The translations under genes and the position numbers were made by a program. From assembly GCA_030600555.1 (NCBI GenBank), contig JAUVLW010000007.1, forward strand, positions 1 to 43,804: a stretch of 43,804 bases of DNA, written 5' to 3'. The notes under the pieces are model-generated. The model was not told where the DNA came from. It worked only from the letters and a program-made list of their open reading frames with translations, and did no database searches. Positions 1 to 8,960 of this stretch are shown here, piece by piece. The DNA is from Candidatus Aenigmatarchaeota archaeon (GTDB taxonomy: Archaea; Aenigmatarchaeota; Aenigmatarchaeia; QMZS01). How positions within the stretch are numbered: the stretch's first letter is position 1; every line of letters begins with the position of its first letter.

Positions 1-122
1 TTCAATGATTTCAATGATTTCAATGATTTCAATGATTTCAATGATTTCAATGATTTCAATGATTTCAATGATTTCAATGATTTCAATGATTTCAATGATT
101 TCAATGATTTCAATGATTTCAA
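1..122. repeat. 9-bp tandem repeat (TTCAATGAT), about 13.6 copies, truncated by window edge
   Basis: Perfect 9-nt periodicity from base 1 to 122. Confidence 0.98.
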
Positions 123-155
123 AAATCGTACCATATAAATCAATTTATTTAAATA

Positions 156-545
156 TTACTTAAAAAGCCAGAATTCTACAATAAAGGTAGCAATAGCGAA
201 TGCCGTAATAGAAAAATTAAATTTCCAAATTTTCCGCGTATAAAATATTTTCTTTAAATTCTTTCCACCTGATTTCTGAATAATATTACCCGCTGCTACT
301 GAGATTATCATTCCAACCAAAACACCAGAAAATAGTTTCATTGCCCACCCGATTAAATTTTTATTTGCTCCTATTAGCATCAAGAATATTATTAACAATA
401 ATAAAAAACCAGCCTCTGGACTTAATTCCATCCATTTATTTTTGTTAGCTGTGGCTAATGTATACATCTTGTTATATGATCCTTGTTTCGAATAACCTTG
501 ATTCATGAGATTATGCATCCCACTTTTGAAACTTTTTTTCTTCAT
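156..545 (-). CDS. small membrane protein, unknown
   Basis: 129-aa ORF with two hydrophobic segments. Confidence 0.65.
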   Translation of the reverse strand: MKKKSFKSGMHNLMNQGYSKQGSYNKMYTLATANKNKWMELSPEAGFLLLLIIFLMLIGANKNLIGWAMKLFSGVLVGMIISVAAGNIIQKSGGKNLKKIFYTRKIWKFNFSITAFAIATFIVEFWLFK

Positions 546-624
546 AATAACAATTTGAATCTATTTTCTTTAAATTTTACTATTTTTGGCGACACAATAA
601 CTATTTTTCTTTTATCAACCATAA

Positions 625-1026
625 TCAACCAATCTTCGCCAACTCTTTAATCCATCGATTAAGAAGAAAACCAAAAAACCCAATTAACAGAACAGCATAT
701 ACTGGCAGGAAAAGAAATTCAGTTTTTAACAAATATGTGATTATTACTGAAATTATCAGAAGAACTAACACCGAACCTGAAAATATATTACCTCCAAAAT
801 TATATTCTCTCTTACCCTCTTTATTTTTTTCAGAAGAATAAGAAAGACCTTGCAACACAAACAAACTCAAAAAAGACGCAATAATAAAGAAATAGATTAA
901 AATTGCGCTGAAATCAATAATCCATGAAATTACTAAAGAAACCGGCAGGAGCAACAGAAAAGCAAATCCAATCAACTCCTCCAAAGTTATGGGTGATTTA
1001 CCCAAAGTCTCTCTATGACTTACCAT
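625..1026 (-). CDS. multi-pass membrane protein, unknown
   Basis: 133-aa ORF with about four hydrophobic segments; overlapping + ORF 924-1262 lacks protein-like composition. Confidence 0.65.
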   Translation of the reverse strand: MVSHRETLGKSPITLEELIGFAFLLLLPVSLVISWIIDFSAILIYFFIIASFLSLFVLQGLSYSSEKNKEGKREYNFGGNIFSGSVLVLLIISVIITYLLKTEFLFLPVYAVLLIGFFGFLLNRWIKELAKIG

Positions 1027-1070
1027 ATATTAGTTACTATCCTTTAATAAGTATATTAATCACAGAAAGT

Positions 1071-1244
1071 TCAGGAAAAAAGCAAATACACCCCAATTCC
1101 CAGAGAAATAATCCCAACCAAAATTCCAAGCATAGTAAACCCTTTTGGCTGCCAGCTCTCGGTTTGCGGAAATTTAAGAATCATAAACAACCCAAAAAGT
1201 ATCAACAAAATTCCAATAATCTTATTAATAATAAACTCAATCAT
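1071..1244 (-). CDS. 57-aa two-TM small membrane protein
   Basis: Manual translation MIEFIINKIIGILLILFGLFMILKFPQTESWQPKGFTMLGILVGIISLGIGVYLLFS*; below the ORF-track cutoff. Confidence 0.6.
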   Translation of the reverse strand: MIEFIINKIIGILLILFGLFMILKFPQTESWQPKGFTMLGILVGIISLGIGVYLLFS

Positions 1245-1270
1245 AATAAAATCCTTTTTTAAAGAGATAC

Positions 1271-1627
1271 TTAAATCGATTCTTTTTCAATATCTTCTAT
1301 AATCTTTTTAATTTTCTTTTTTAAATCAGGCAAATTACTTTTTACTATATCCCAAGTCAGGTCTAAGTCAACACCAAAGTACCCATGAATGAGTTTATCT
1401 CTTGTTTTAGCCATTTTACTCCAAGGTACCTCCGGATGTTTTTCTCTAAATTTTTCAGTAATATTTTTCCCGGCTTCTCCGATTATTTCTATTTCTCTAA
1501 TAATTGCGCTTTGTTTTAATCTATCTTTTTCAAATCCGGTTTTAGAAAGCCCAAAAGAAAAAGATTCTATATTTTTAATACTTTCTAAAATATGCTCTAA
1601 AAAAACTGATGGTTTTTTCTTGGTCAT
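1271..1627 (-). CDS. hepT: HepT-like (DUF86) toxin
   Basis: RX4HXY motif (RDKLIHGY) and HepT-like architecture; ATGA overlap with mntA. Confidence 0.85.
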   Translation of the reverse strand: MTKKKPSVFLEHILESIKNIESFSFGLSKTGFEKDRLKQSAIIREIEIIGEAGKNITEKFREKHPEVPWSKMAKTRDKLIHGYFGVDLDLTWDIVKSNLPDLKKKIKKIIEDIEKESI

Positions 1628-1908
1628 ATTATTTTAACTTCTTCACTCAAAATCTGCTTTTTTAGTAATGGGTGAATTGATTTATAAGTCAGAACATCCG
1701 CTTTTTTTCCCAGTTTTTTTTCCAATTCAATTTCCACTCCAGCGAGATCAAAAAGACTTTTCCGCCCTTTAAATTTAATCAAAATATCAATATCACTCCT
1801 CTTCTTAGCCTCGCCTCTTGCATAAGAACCAAATATTCCGGCTTTCACCACATCATTGCGTTTAAGTATTGGCACGATAATCTTTTTGATTTTTCTTATT
1901 TCCACCAT
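1624..1908 (-). CDS. mntA: MntA-like minimal nucleotidyltransferase antitoxin
   Basis: GSYARGEAKKRSDIDIL = GSX10DXD motif; likely start MVEIRK at 1908 rather than 2169. Confidence 0.85.
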   Translation of the reverse strand: MVEIRKIKKIIVPILKRNDVVKAGIFGSYARGEAKKRSDIDILIKFKGRKSLFDLAGVEIELEKKLGKKADVLTYKSIHPLLKKQILSEEVKII

Positions 1909-2230
1909 ATCCGGCTTGAATTCTCCTTCTTTTTCGCTCTGCGAAAAAGGGGCACCGTTCAAAGAACGAGTGTTTTCTTTAGTTTTACAACCTATCATAA
2001 CTTTATAGTTTTTGTAGGTATTTAAATTAAACCAAACAATCAAATTCTTTAATTTACACACCCCTTCTCCAAATATAAAAATTCTGTAATTAATATACTC
2101 TTTAAATATGTTAATTATGGGATACATTCCGTCGGGCTCGAAGCTTACAATCTGGAACGAATTATACAAAAGAGGGGCAAAGCCTGGGTTAAAGAATCTT
2201 GAATATTTCTATGAAGGGGGGAATCCAATG

Positions 2231-2629
2231 AAACTAAAGGAATTCCTTCCAAAGGTTGTAAAGACTGTTTTTGCGCCAACAACATGGCAGCAGAAAGAGG
2301 TATCAGTTAAAACAAATGAATATTCTGTGAAGTGGTATGTGTTCAAAGACCTTGATAATTACACTTATTTTAGAGTTGATGTGGACCTGAAAATAAAACA
2401 TAAAGGAAACAAAGGAACCGCAAAAATCAGTCTCGGAGAACCTGTGGTTGTTACAGAATATCCGCAGGAAAGTTATTGGCAGAAATCATTTTTTTATGAA
2501 ATCCTGAGGGTTGCATGGAACGATATGTTTTACAAAAAAAAACTGGAGGGATATCTTGACTGGGGAAGACTAAAAGTTTCCTGCTTTGAAGAAAAACTTT
2601 TAAAATATTTTGACTATTTAGGAAAATGA
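2231..2629 (+). CDS. unknown protein, tandem paralog 1
   Basis: G-rich Shine-Dalgarno-like stretch before ATG 2231; ORF remains open upstream to 2108; resembles next ORF. Confidence 0.65.
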   Translation, partial: KLKEFLPKVVKTVFAPTTWQQKEVSVKTNEYSVKWYVFKDLDNYTYFRVDVDLKIKHKGNKGTAKISLGEPVVVTEYPQESYWQKSFFYEILRVAWNDMFYKKKLEGYLDWGRLKVSCFEEKLLKYFDYLGK

Positions 2630-3117
2630 GCAAAAGTATATTTGAAGATAATCTTTCATACCCAAAGGAAAAAGAAATTATTAAATACACCGGACCCGAA
2701 CCTTTCAGAATCTACGGCAGTATGGGGAATTTGTTTAAAGATGTTTTCGAACTGGCTGGAAAAGATGTTTTTGAAGATAAAATTAAATGGGATGCGCTCA
2801 CAGATAACAAATCGTTTAATGTAAAATGGCATGTTGAAAAAAAATTTGATGGGTGGACTAAAGTAGAAGTCATTGTGGTCATACTTGGAAAACAAAACTC
2901 AAAAACAAGAGAAGGAGATATTATAATAACCGTTGTGCCAACTTTTATAACTGAAATTGATATGGGATTTTTTCAAAAAACTTTCTGGTGGATGTACTAT
3001 TTTATATACTACAAGAAAAAAAGAATCGAGGATTTCTACAGGGCAAAGAGTCTTATAAACAAATTTAAGCAGGAAATAGGGAACCTGTATGGAATGGAAT
3101 TGCAGGAATCCATCTAA
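2626..3117 (+). CDS. unknown protein, tandem paralog 2
   Basis: ATGA overlap with previous gene; shared KWxV...YKKKxxxxxxxxR pattern. Confidence 0.7.
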   Translation: MSKSIFEDNLSYPKEKEIIKYTGPEPFRIYGSMGNLFKDVFELAGKDVFEDKIKWDALTDNKSFNVKWHVEKKFDGWTKVEVIVVILGKQNSKTREGDIIITVVPTFITEIDMGFFQKTFWWMYYFIYYKKKRIEDFYRAKSLINKFKQEIGNLYGMELQESI

Positions 3118-3302
3118 AGAATACTAAATAATTGCAACAAGGAAATGAAATTACCCCTTCCTCCGACATTGTGTTCTTTACGAACAAAGAACCCCTTAAA
3201 TAACCCATAAACCAAAGAATTTATGGGAATTCTCCAAATTAAGTATTTTTATTTACCATTTCTAAGTAAATACTATTTAAATAGTTTTATTTACATTATA
3301 TA

Positions 3303-5228
3303 TTGTGGAATATGAAAAATAACAGAAACAATTTGGTTAAATTTCTTATTTTGGTGAGTTTTATCTATCTTTCCCTATTGCCTTGTTTTGCGTGCGGGAC
3401 CGGAATCGGCAACCTGAAAGTTTACGTAATCGACGATTCAACAGATGAAATTATAGAAGGAGCTTATGTAAACATTATCTTGGGTGAAACAGAAATTGAA
3501 AAAACAACAAATGAATACGGATATTCTTATTTTATCTCATTAAATTCAGGAAACTATGATATTTCTGTGAAAGCTAATAATTACATATCAGACCATGTTG
3601 AAGCCTGGGTTTGCGAAAATGAAACAGAAACAATAGAAATAAAACTGAAAAGTTCGCCAGAGCCTGATGAAGAAGATATAATCATCAGAGACTTAAAAAT
3701 AAGCCCCTCAACAATCTGCATGGATGAAGACAAAAGAATTGATATCTCCCTTCAAATAGAACTTGAAGAAGGAAATGATGTTGAGTTCACGGTAAAATTT
3801 TACTTATATGACGGAGATGACTGGGATTATCTGGGGAAAGAAAAAAGAACCCTTAATGAAGATGATGAAAGAACATTTGATGTAATTTATAATTATAACG
3901 CAAACAGTTTTGACAGAGGTCTTTATGAAATAAAAGCTGAGATAGAATACAATGATGTTGAAAAAACTGATTATGCTCACCTTCAAATCAGAGACTGCGA
4001 TGAAGAAGAATCCAATGACTATGAGGAATCAGAATATTCAGATTTTAAAATAAGCTCAATCTACTTAGACCCAATTTATCCAATACTTGGTGAAATGAAT
4101 ATCGTTAGGGTTCTAATAAGACCGGAAAAAAACATTGAAAAATACCAGACAATCAGAGTGGAAGCCTGGATAGATGGAAAACCTGAAAGATATGAGAATA
4201 TCGATTTTGGGTATATGGAATTCAGCAAAACTTTTGAATTTGCTTTTGATACCTCGCACTATGGAATAGGATACCACACAATAACCATTGTATTAATCTC
4301 TCAGAATGGAATCTCAGAAAACAAAAAAACATTCCAGATCCTTCAGGAAAGACCTGATTATTCAACTATTATTGAAGCCAATCAGAAACACTGTCTAAGA
4401 ATAAACAGTATCAATGTCCTAAACGCGCCTGTAAAAAAAGGCGACAGATCAGAGATAAGCATCATTGTTGAGAACTGCGGAACTTACATGGAAAGAAATA
4501 TAATTCTTGAATTAAACAATGGAGGAAAAACTCTTTCAGATTCATTTGAGTTAAGAAATGGAGAAAAAAGAGAAATAATTTTCAGAGTTGATAATTCAGA
4601 AACCGAAGATTTAATTTTCAAATTATGGAATGGGTACAACAATTTAGAAGAAACTTATGAACTTGTCACCTATTCAGGAATACTTTATATAGAACTTGAA
4701 CCAATTTATATTATCTGCAATAACGAAGACAATATAATCAGATTATATGTAAAAAACACCGGGAGAGTCAAAGATAAATTTGAAATTGTTTTCCCTGAAG
4801 ACATTGCAAGATGGCTAAAAGATTATCCGGAAACAATAGAACTTGAAGGCGGGGAATCAAGAACCATTGAACTAATCCTTAGACCAGCTCTTGATTCCGA
4901 CAAAGACAAAATTGAGTTTATTGTAAAAACTGAAGAATCTGAAACCATTATTGAATTAAAAATAGAGGTTAAGGAAACACCAAGCACTATAATTGAGGTA
5001 ACGCAATCTCCCGCAGACCAGTGGTTTGTATTCAGCAATATCACCATCCAAAAGGTTGCAATAACAACCTTTGTGCTCCTCTTACTGCTGATAGTGGTTT
5101 TACTCATGTGGGTGCTGTATAAACTGCTTAAAGAACACAGGCTGCACCTTAAAAAAGAGGAAAAAGTAAGAGAAATTCCCGCAGATTCAAAGGAAGAGAT
5201 TGTGAGCGTTAATTCACACAGACAATGA
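3303..5228 (+). CDS. secreted/surface-anchored protein with Ig-like/CARDB-like repeats and C-terminal TM anchor
   Basis: N-terminal signal segment, beta-rich repeats, TM FVLLLLLIVVLLMWVLYKLL near C-terminus followed by basic tail. Confidence 0.8.
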   Translation: MWNMKNNRNNLVKFLILVSFIYLSLLPCFACGTGIGNLKVYVIDDSTDEIIEGAYVNIILGETEIEKTTNEYGYSYFISLNSGNYDISVKANNYISDHVEAWVCENETETIEIKLKSSPEPDEEDIIIRDLKISPSTICMDEDKRIDISLQIELEEGNDVEFTVKFYLYDGDDWDYLGKEKRTLNEDDERTFDVIYNYNANSFDRGLYEIKAEIEYNDVEKTDYAHLQIRDCDEEESNDYEESEYSDFKISSIYLDPIYPILGEMNIVRVLIRPEKNIEKYQTIRVEAWIDGKPERYENIDFGYMEFSKTFEFAFDTSHYGIGYHTITIVLISQNGISENKKTFQILQERPDYSTIIEANQKHCLRINSINVLNAPVKKGDRSEISIIVENCGTYMERNIILELNNGGKTLSDSFELRNGEKREIIFRVDNSETEDLIFKLWNGYNNLEETYELVTYSGILYIELEPIYIICNNEDNIIRLYVKNTGRVKDKFEIVFPEDIARWLKDYPETIELEGGESRTIELILRPALDSDKDKIEFIVKTEESETIIELKIEVKETPSTIIEVTQSPADQWFVFSNITIQKVAITTFVLLLLLIVVLLMWVLYKLLKEHRLHLKKEEKVREIPADSKEEIVSVNSHRQ

Positions 5229-6046
5229 CTGCGCGAGATAAAGAATTAAATTTTATCTGGGAAAACACCAGAATATATAAAACAGAGGATTCTGAAATAG
5301 CTGCTCTATGCGATTTATATGATGGGCTTGAGAAAAGCGGTTATGAAATAGAAAAATTTCAAAAATGGGATAATCTAATCAACACATATTTTGTGGTTTT
5401 TGATAGATATCAACTTGAAGATATTTTGGGAACTCTTGAAAAACATAACAATCTTAACTATGATGAAAAATGGTTTGATACAACCTTAGATGATGTGGAA
5501 TATAAAAACAAATCATTGAGAATCCATCCCTCAAGCCGATTAACAGTAAATGACCTCCAAGCAAATCCGATGTTATTAGCCCTGTTAATTGGAGAACTTA
5601 GCAACTATGGTTACTATATTAACTCCATTAAATTTGATGAAGAATTCAAAGAAATTTATGTCAGCAGATATTATTCAAAAGAATCACCAACACATGCCAA
5701 TGCCTGTGCTCATATAATCTCAGAAGCTCTGGTAAAATTATCAGATTTGAATACTCGCAGTCAATATACTGATACAAATTGCATTTATTTTGAATCAGAA
5801 AGAAATCTGGGCGGAAAACTGGGATTTTCCTATGAGCCTCCCGTTTTAAAAATTGGAGGAAAACCCCTTTATGAAACTGGAAATATACCATATGCTCTTT
5901 TGAGATTGAGAGATATGGAAAAAAGACTCACAGAAATTGAAGGTAATCCAAAAGCAGAAAAAGGAATAAAAAAGGGAATCAATCAACGCAGAAAAAACCT
6001 TGAAAATCAGGAAGGTGCGTATTTTCCTTGCTTTAGAGTTCTATGA
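5225..6046 (+). CDS. unknown cytosolic protein, translationally coupled to surface protein gene
   Basis: 273-aa ORF, ATGA overlap with upstream CDS. Confidence 0.75.
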   Translation: MTARDKELNFIWENTRIYKTEDSEIAALCDLYDGLEKSGYEIEKFQKWDNLINTYFVVFDRYQLEDILGTLEKHNNLNYDEKWFDTTLDDVEYKNKSLRIHPSSRLTVNDLQANPMLLALLIGELSNYGYYINSIKFDEEFKEIYVSRYYSKESPTHANACAHIISEALVKLSDLNTRSQYTDTNCIYFESERNLGGKLGFSYEPPVLKIGGKPLYETGNIPYALLRLRDMEKRLTEIEGNPKAEKGIKKGINQRRKNLENQEGAYFPCFRVL

Positions 6047-6104
6047 TATTTCATAAACCCCTATTCTAAATAAAAGAAATTTAAATATTTCTGATAATTA
6101 TTGT

Positions 6105-6239
6105 ATGGTCAATCTTAAATGTCTCTTTGGATTTCACAAATGGGAAAAATTCATGGGTCCTCAAAACCGAGGGAACGGTAAATTCTCTCAGGAATATATC
6201 TGCAAAAGATGCAAAAAAATAAAAGAAGTTATGGGTTAA
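6105..6239 (+). CDS. 44-aa cysteine-containing microprotein
   Basis: Manual translation MVNLKCLFGFHKWEKFMGPQNRGNGKFSQEYICKRCKKIKEVMG*; CxxC and CxxxxHxW pattern; TA-rich promoter-like sequence upstream. Confidence 0.6.
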   Translation: MVNLKCLFGFHKWEKFMGPQNRGNGKFSQEYICKRCKKIKEVMG

Positions 6240-6355
6240 TTTTTAATTTTAATATCCTTAATTTATCTCAAAATTATCAAATCCCTGGTTTATCTTAGAA
6301 TCGCCAAATATTCAGACCATCCACCATCTTAACCAAAATATTTAAAAATTAAAAA

Positions 6356-6646
6356 TTAAAATTTCACAAGACTCTTAATAAGTTTGTCTTTTTCGTCATT
6401 GTAAGTTGTGAACATACCTCCAAGAACTTTCTCTATGTGGTCTAACCTGTCTTCCATTTTATTCATTATTCTCTTCATTTCCACAATACCGCACCAAACC
6501 TGAGCTACCTGCACGTTATCAGAGTTTCTGTAAGCGCATCTGTGCTTTCTTATTGATTCCAATAATTCGTTCAGTTCCTGCTCTGATTCTGCTGACAAAC
6601 ATTCTTTCCAGTCTGCTTTTTTACCATTCGTACCTAAATCTAGCAT
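6356..6646 (-). CDS. unknown 96-aa protein
   Basis: ORF with coherent composition and TATA-like upstream region. Confidence 0.6.
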   Translation of the reverse strand: MLDLGTNGKKADWKECLSAESEQELNELLESIRKHRCAYRNSDNVQVAQVWCGIVEMKRIMNKMEDRLDHIEKVLGGMFTTYNDEKDKLIKSLVKF

Positions 6647-6784
6647 TTATTTCACCTAAATTAATTAAGAAAAAAACTTTAAATACTAATTAAAATAGAG
6701 TAGTAACATTCTACTACTTATTTTAGGTGCATATTATGCTTTAAAATCCCAAACAAATTACTTTATATATAAAGAAAGATAATT

Positions 6785-7645
6785 ATGTTCAAAGGCATTG
6801 CTCCTGTTGCTGCGATTATTTTATTAATCGGGGTTACAATTGGAGGTATTATCTCCGCCTATATTGGAATTACCAGTTTAACTGATGACCTTGAACATAA
6901 TATCGAAAAATCAATAATAAAAGAATTTGATGCGCGGGGAGCAAATCTTAAAGTTGATGTTTTTGGAAACTGCAAAATCTACTTGAGGAATACAGGAACA
7001 AAAGATATACCTTTGGAAGCAATCGATCTTTACATTGATGATCAACCAGTAAATTATGAACCTTCGACAGGAATCATTAAAATGAAAAATGTCACAGAAA
7101 TTAGTTTTTCCGGTTTAACTTATAAGAGATATAATGTGAAAATAAACCTAATGGGTAAACTAATTGATCAAGGTTATATGATTTGCAGCGGCGGTGCTCC
7201 AGTATATGATTTCTCTTGTTCAATAAAAGCAGCTTGCAATGCAGCAGAAACAGAAGTTTTGGCTCTTTCAGATTTAACCAATGGTTTTGCCGAATTGGTG
7301 GGTGGAAATTATAGTTACAAGTTATGTTGTGAAAATATTAGTTCAGTAAAGACCGAATTGGATACTGATTGCAGCAATTCCTACACAGGCCTCATAACCC
7401 TGTCAAAAAACACAAATGCTTTTGTTGAAGATTATGGTATTGAAAGCCCTTCAGGTTTCAGCAACAAAACCAATATTTGCGTAGAATTTAACAATAATGC
7501 GAGACTGGAATGCGCCCGCACTACTTCCAATAACTGCGACAGCTGGAACTGGAAGAAATTAGTTTCATTTTCAGGAGCTACAAATGCAAATATCGGAAAC
7601 ATATCTGCTTACCCTAACAATGTGTTATGTTGCACAATTTATTAA
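6785..7645 (+). CDS. type IV pilin/archaellin-like surface protein, Cys-rich
   Basis: N-terminus MFKGIAPVAAIILLIGVTIGGIISAYI resembles archaeal class III signal peptides; many Cys in C-terminal domain. Confidence 0.7.
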   Translation: MFKGIAPVAAIILLIGVTIGGIISAYIGITSLTDDLEHNIEKSIIKEFDARGANLKVDVFGNCKIYLRNTGTKDIPLEAIDLYIDDQPVNYEPSTGIIKMKNVTEISFSGLTYKRYNVKINLMGKLIDQGYMICSGGAPVYDFSCSIKAACNAAETEVLALSDLTNGFAELVGGNYSYKLCCENISSVKTELDTDCSNSYTGLITLSKNTNAFVEDYGIESPSGFSNKTNICVEFNNNARLECARTTSNNCDSWNWKKLVSFSGATNANIGNISAYPNNVLCCTIY

Positions 7646-7774
7646 TTCAAAGTTTTTAAACAGTATAAATTTCTTAAAGTATAAATAATATCCCAACATA
7701 TCAATTATTAATGAAAATATGAAACACCCAATAATTGCGGGCTGGGTGCATAGTAAGTGGGATAAAATCAACAA

Positions 7775-8089
7775 TTAATCTTCAGCAACATCTTCAGATT
7801 TCTTTTTCTTTCCGCCTGAGAATAATTTTGAAATAGATTTCACCAAGGATTCAATAATCGATAAACTGAGATAAATTGTATACCCAAGAATTCCGATATA
7901 AATGAAAAAAAGAATGGTTCCTAAGTTCAAAGGCCAGTCAACCCCAAAGAATACTATCATAATCACAGGAAATAAAGCGGAAATACTGGATATCGCCAGA
8001 TACCTCAAAAGAAGTTTCACACCTTTATAAACAAGATACACAAAAATTAAAAATAAAACAATTATACCTGCAACCTCTAAATCAAGCAT
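7775..8089 (-). CDS. small multi-pass membrane protein
   Basis: 104-aa ORF, about three TM segments, charged tail; overlaps 3' end of PHP gene. Confidence 0.7.
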   Translation of the reverse strand: MLDLEVAGIIVLFLIFVYLVYKGVKLLLRYLAISSISALFPVIMIVFFGVDWPLNLGTILFFIYIGILGYTIYLSLSIIESLVKSISKLFSGGKKKKSEDVAED

Positions 8090-8919
8090 TTTGGAAAGTT
8101 AACAAAGAAAGAATGTGTAACCGAACCTGCAAGAGATATGTTAGCTAAAGAAGTTACTAGAGCTTGGGAGTAAACAGTTTCTCTTTTTGAGTGTTTCATC
8201 ATACTTTTTGTCAGAGTTTTTTTAAGAAAATTTTGCTGGTTTTTATCCATATAATCCATAGCTTTGGAAGGCTCTTTGTTTAATCTCGTCAGGTACCAAT
8301 CAGTCATATCATTTACAGAAACATATCTTTTTTTCAATCTGGTATTCCCGGAAATCAATTCTTTTAAAACAATATCAAGATCAAAATCGCAGTTTATTTT
8401 TGTAATCCCGCTTCCAATCCATTCTTTTTGATGCGCATCTGTTCCCGCAACCATTGGTTTATTAAACTTCCCCGCATATCTTAAAGCTCTTAAATTAGCA
8501 AATTTATCGAGGCACATTGCATTAAATACTTCAATCCCATCAGCAAATCTGGATAAATCTTTTATTCCTTTCTTCGCAAGGTCAAAAGGATGGGGCGCTA
8601 TAGAAATACCCCCTTGCTGATGAATTTTATCCATGGTTTCAAAAACATCCTGTTGCGGTTTTATCTCTTCGGTAATCCCCAAAGCAAGCAAATGCCCTTG
8701 AGTGGTTGAAATCTCTTCCCCGGGAATTATCACAAAATCATCAAATTTAAGTTTCTTCAACGAACCCCAACTTTTAAAGCTATTGTGATCTGTGATTGCA
8801 ATCCCATCCAATCCTCTCAATCTCGCCTCTTTTACCATTTCAACAGGGGAAGCCCGGTTTTCCTCTCCTAATATTTTCCCTTTCGAATACCAGGAATGAG
8901 AATGCAATTCAAGAAACAT
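8077..8919 (-). CDS. PHP-domain phosphoesterase
   Basis: LHSHSWYSKG, DGIAITDHNS, PHPFD, AGTDAH motifs. Confidence 0.85.
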   Translation of the reverse strand: MFLELHSHSWYSKGKILGEENRASPVEMVKEARLRGLDGIAITDHNSFKSWGSLKKLKFDDFVIIPGEEISTTQGHLLALGITEEIKPQQDVFETMDKIHQQGGISIAPHPFDLAKKGIKDLSRFADGIEVFNAMCLDKFANLRALRYAGKFNKPMVAGTDAHQKEWIGSGITKINCDFDLDIVLKELISGNTRLKKRYVSVNDMTDWYLTRLNKEPSKAMDYMDKNQQNFLKKTLTKSMMKHSKRETVYSQALVTSLANISLAGSVTHSFFVNFPKCLI

Positions 8920-8960
8920 AATACTATTAGTTTAGATTATAATCATTGACGACCCAGGAT

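Noticed and set aside
1-122. CRISPR array
   Set aside because: Uninterrupted 9-bp tandem repeat with no spacers
924-1262. + strand 112-aa ORF
   Set aside because: Antisense to two membrane-protein ORFs on the minus strand; composition is typical of the complement of hydrophobic genes
1624-2169. 181-aa version of the MntA ORF
   Set aside because: The extra N-terminus is translated from the leader hairpins; family start is the ATG at 1908
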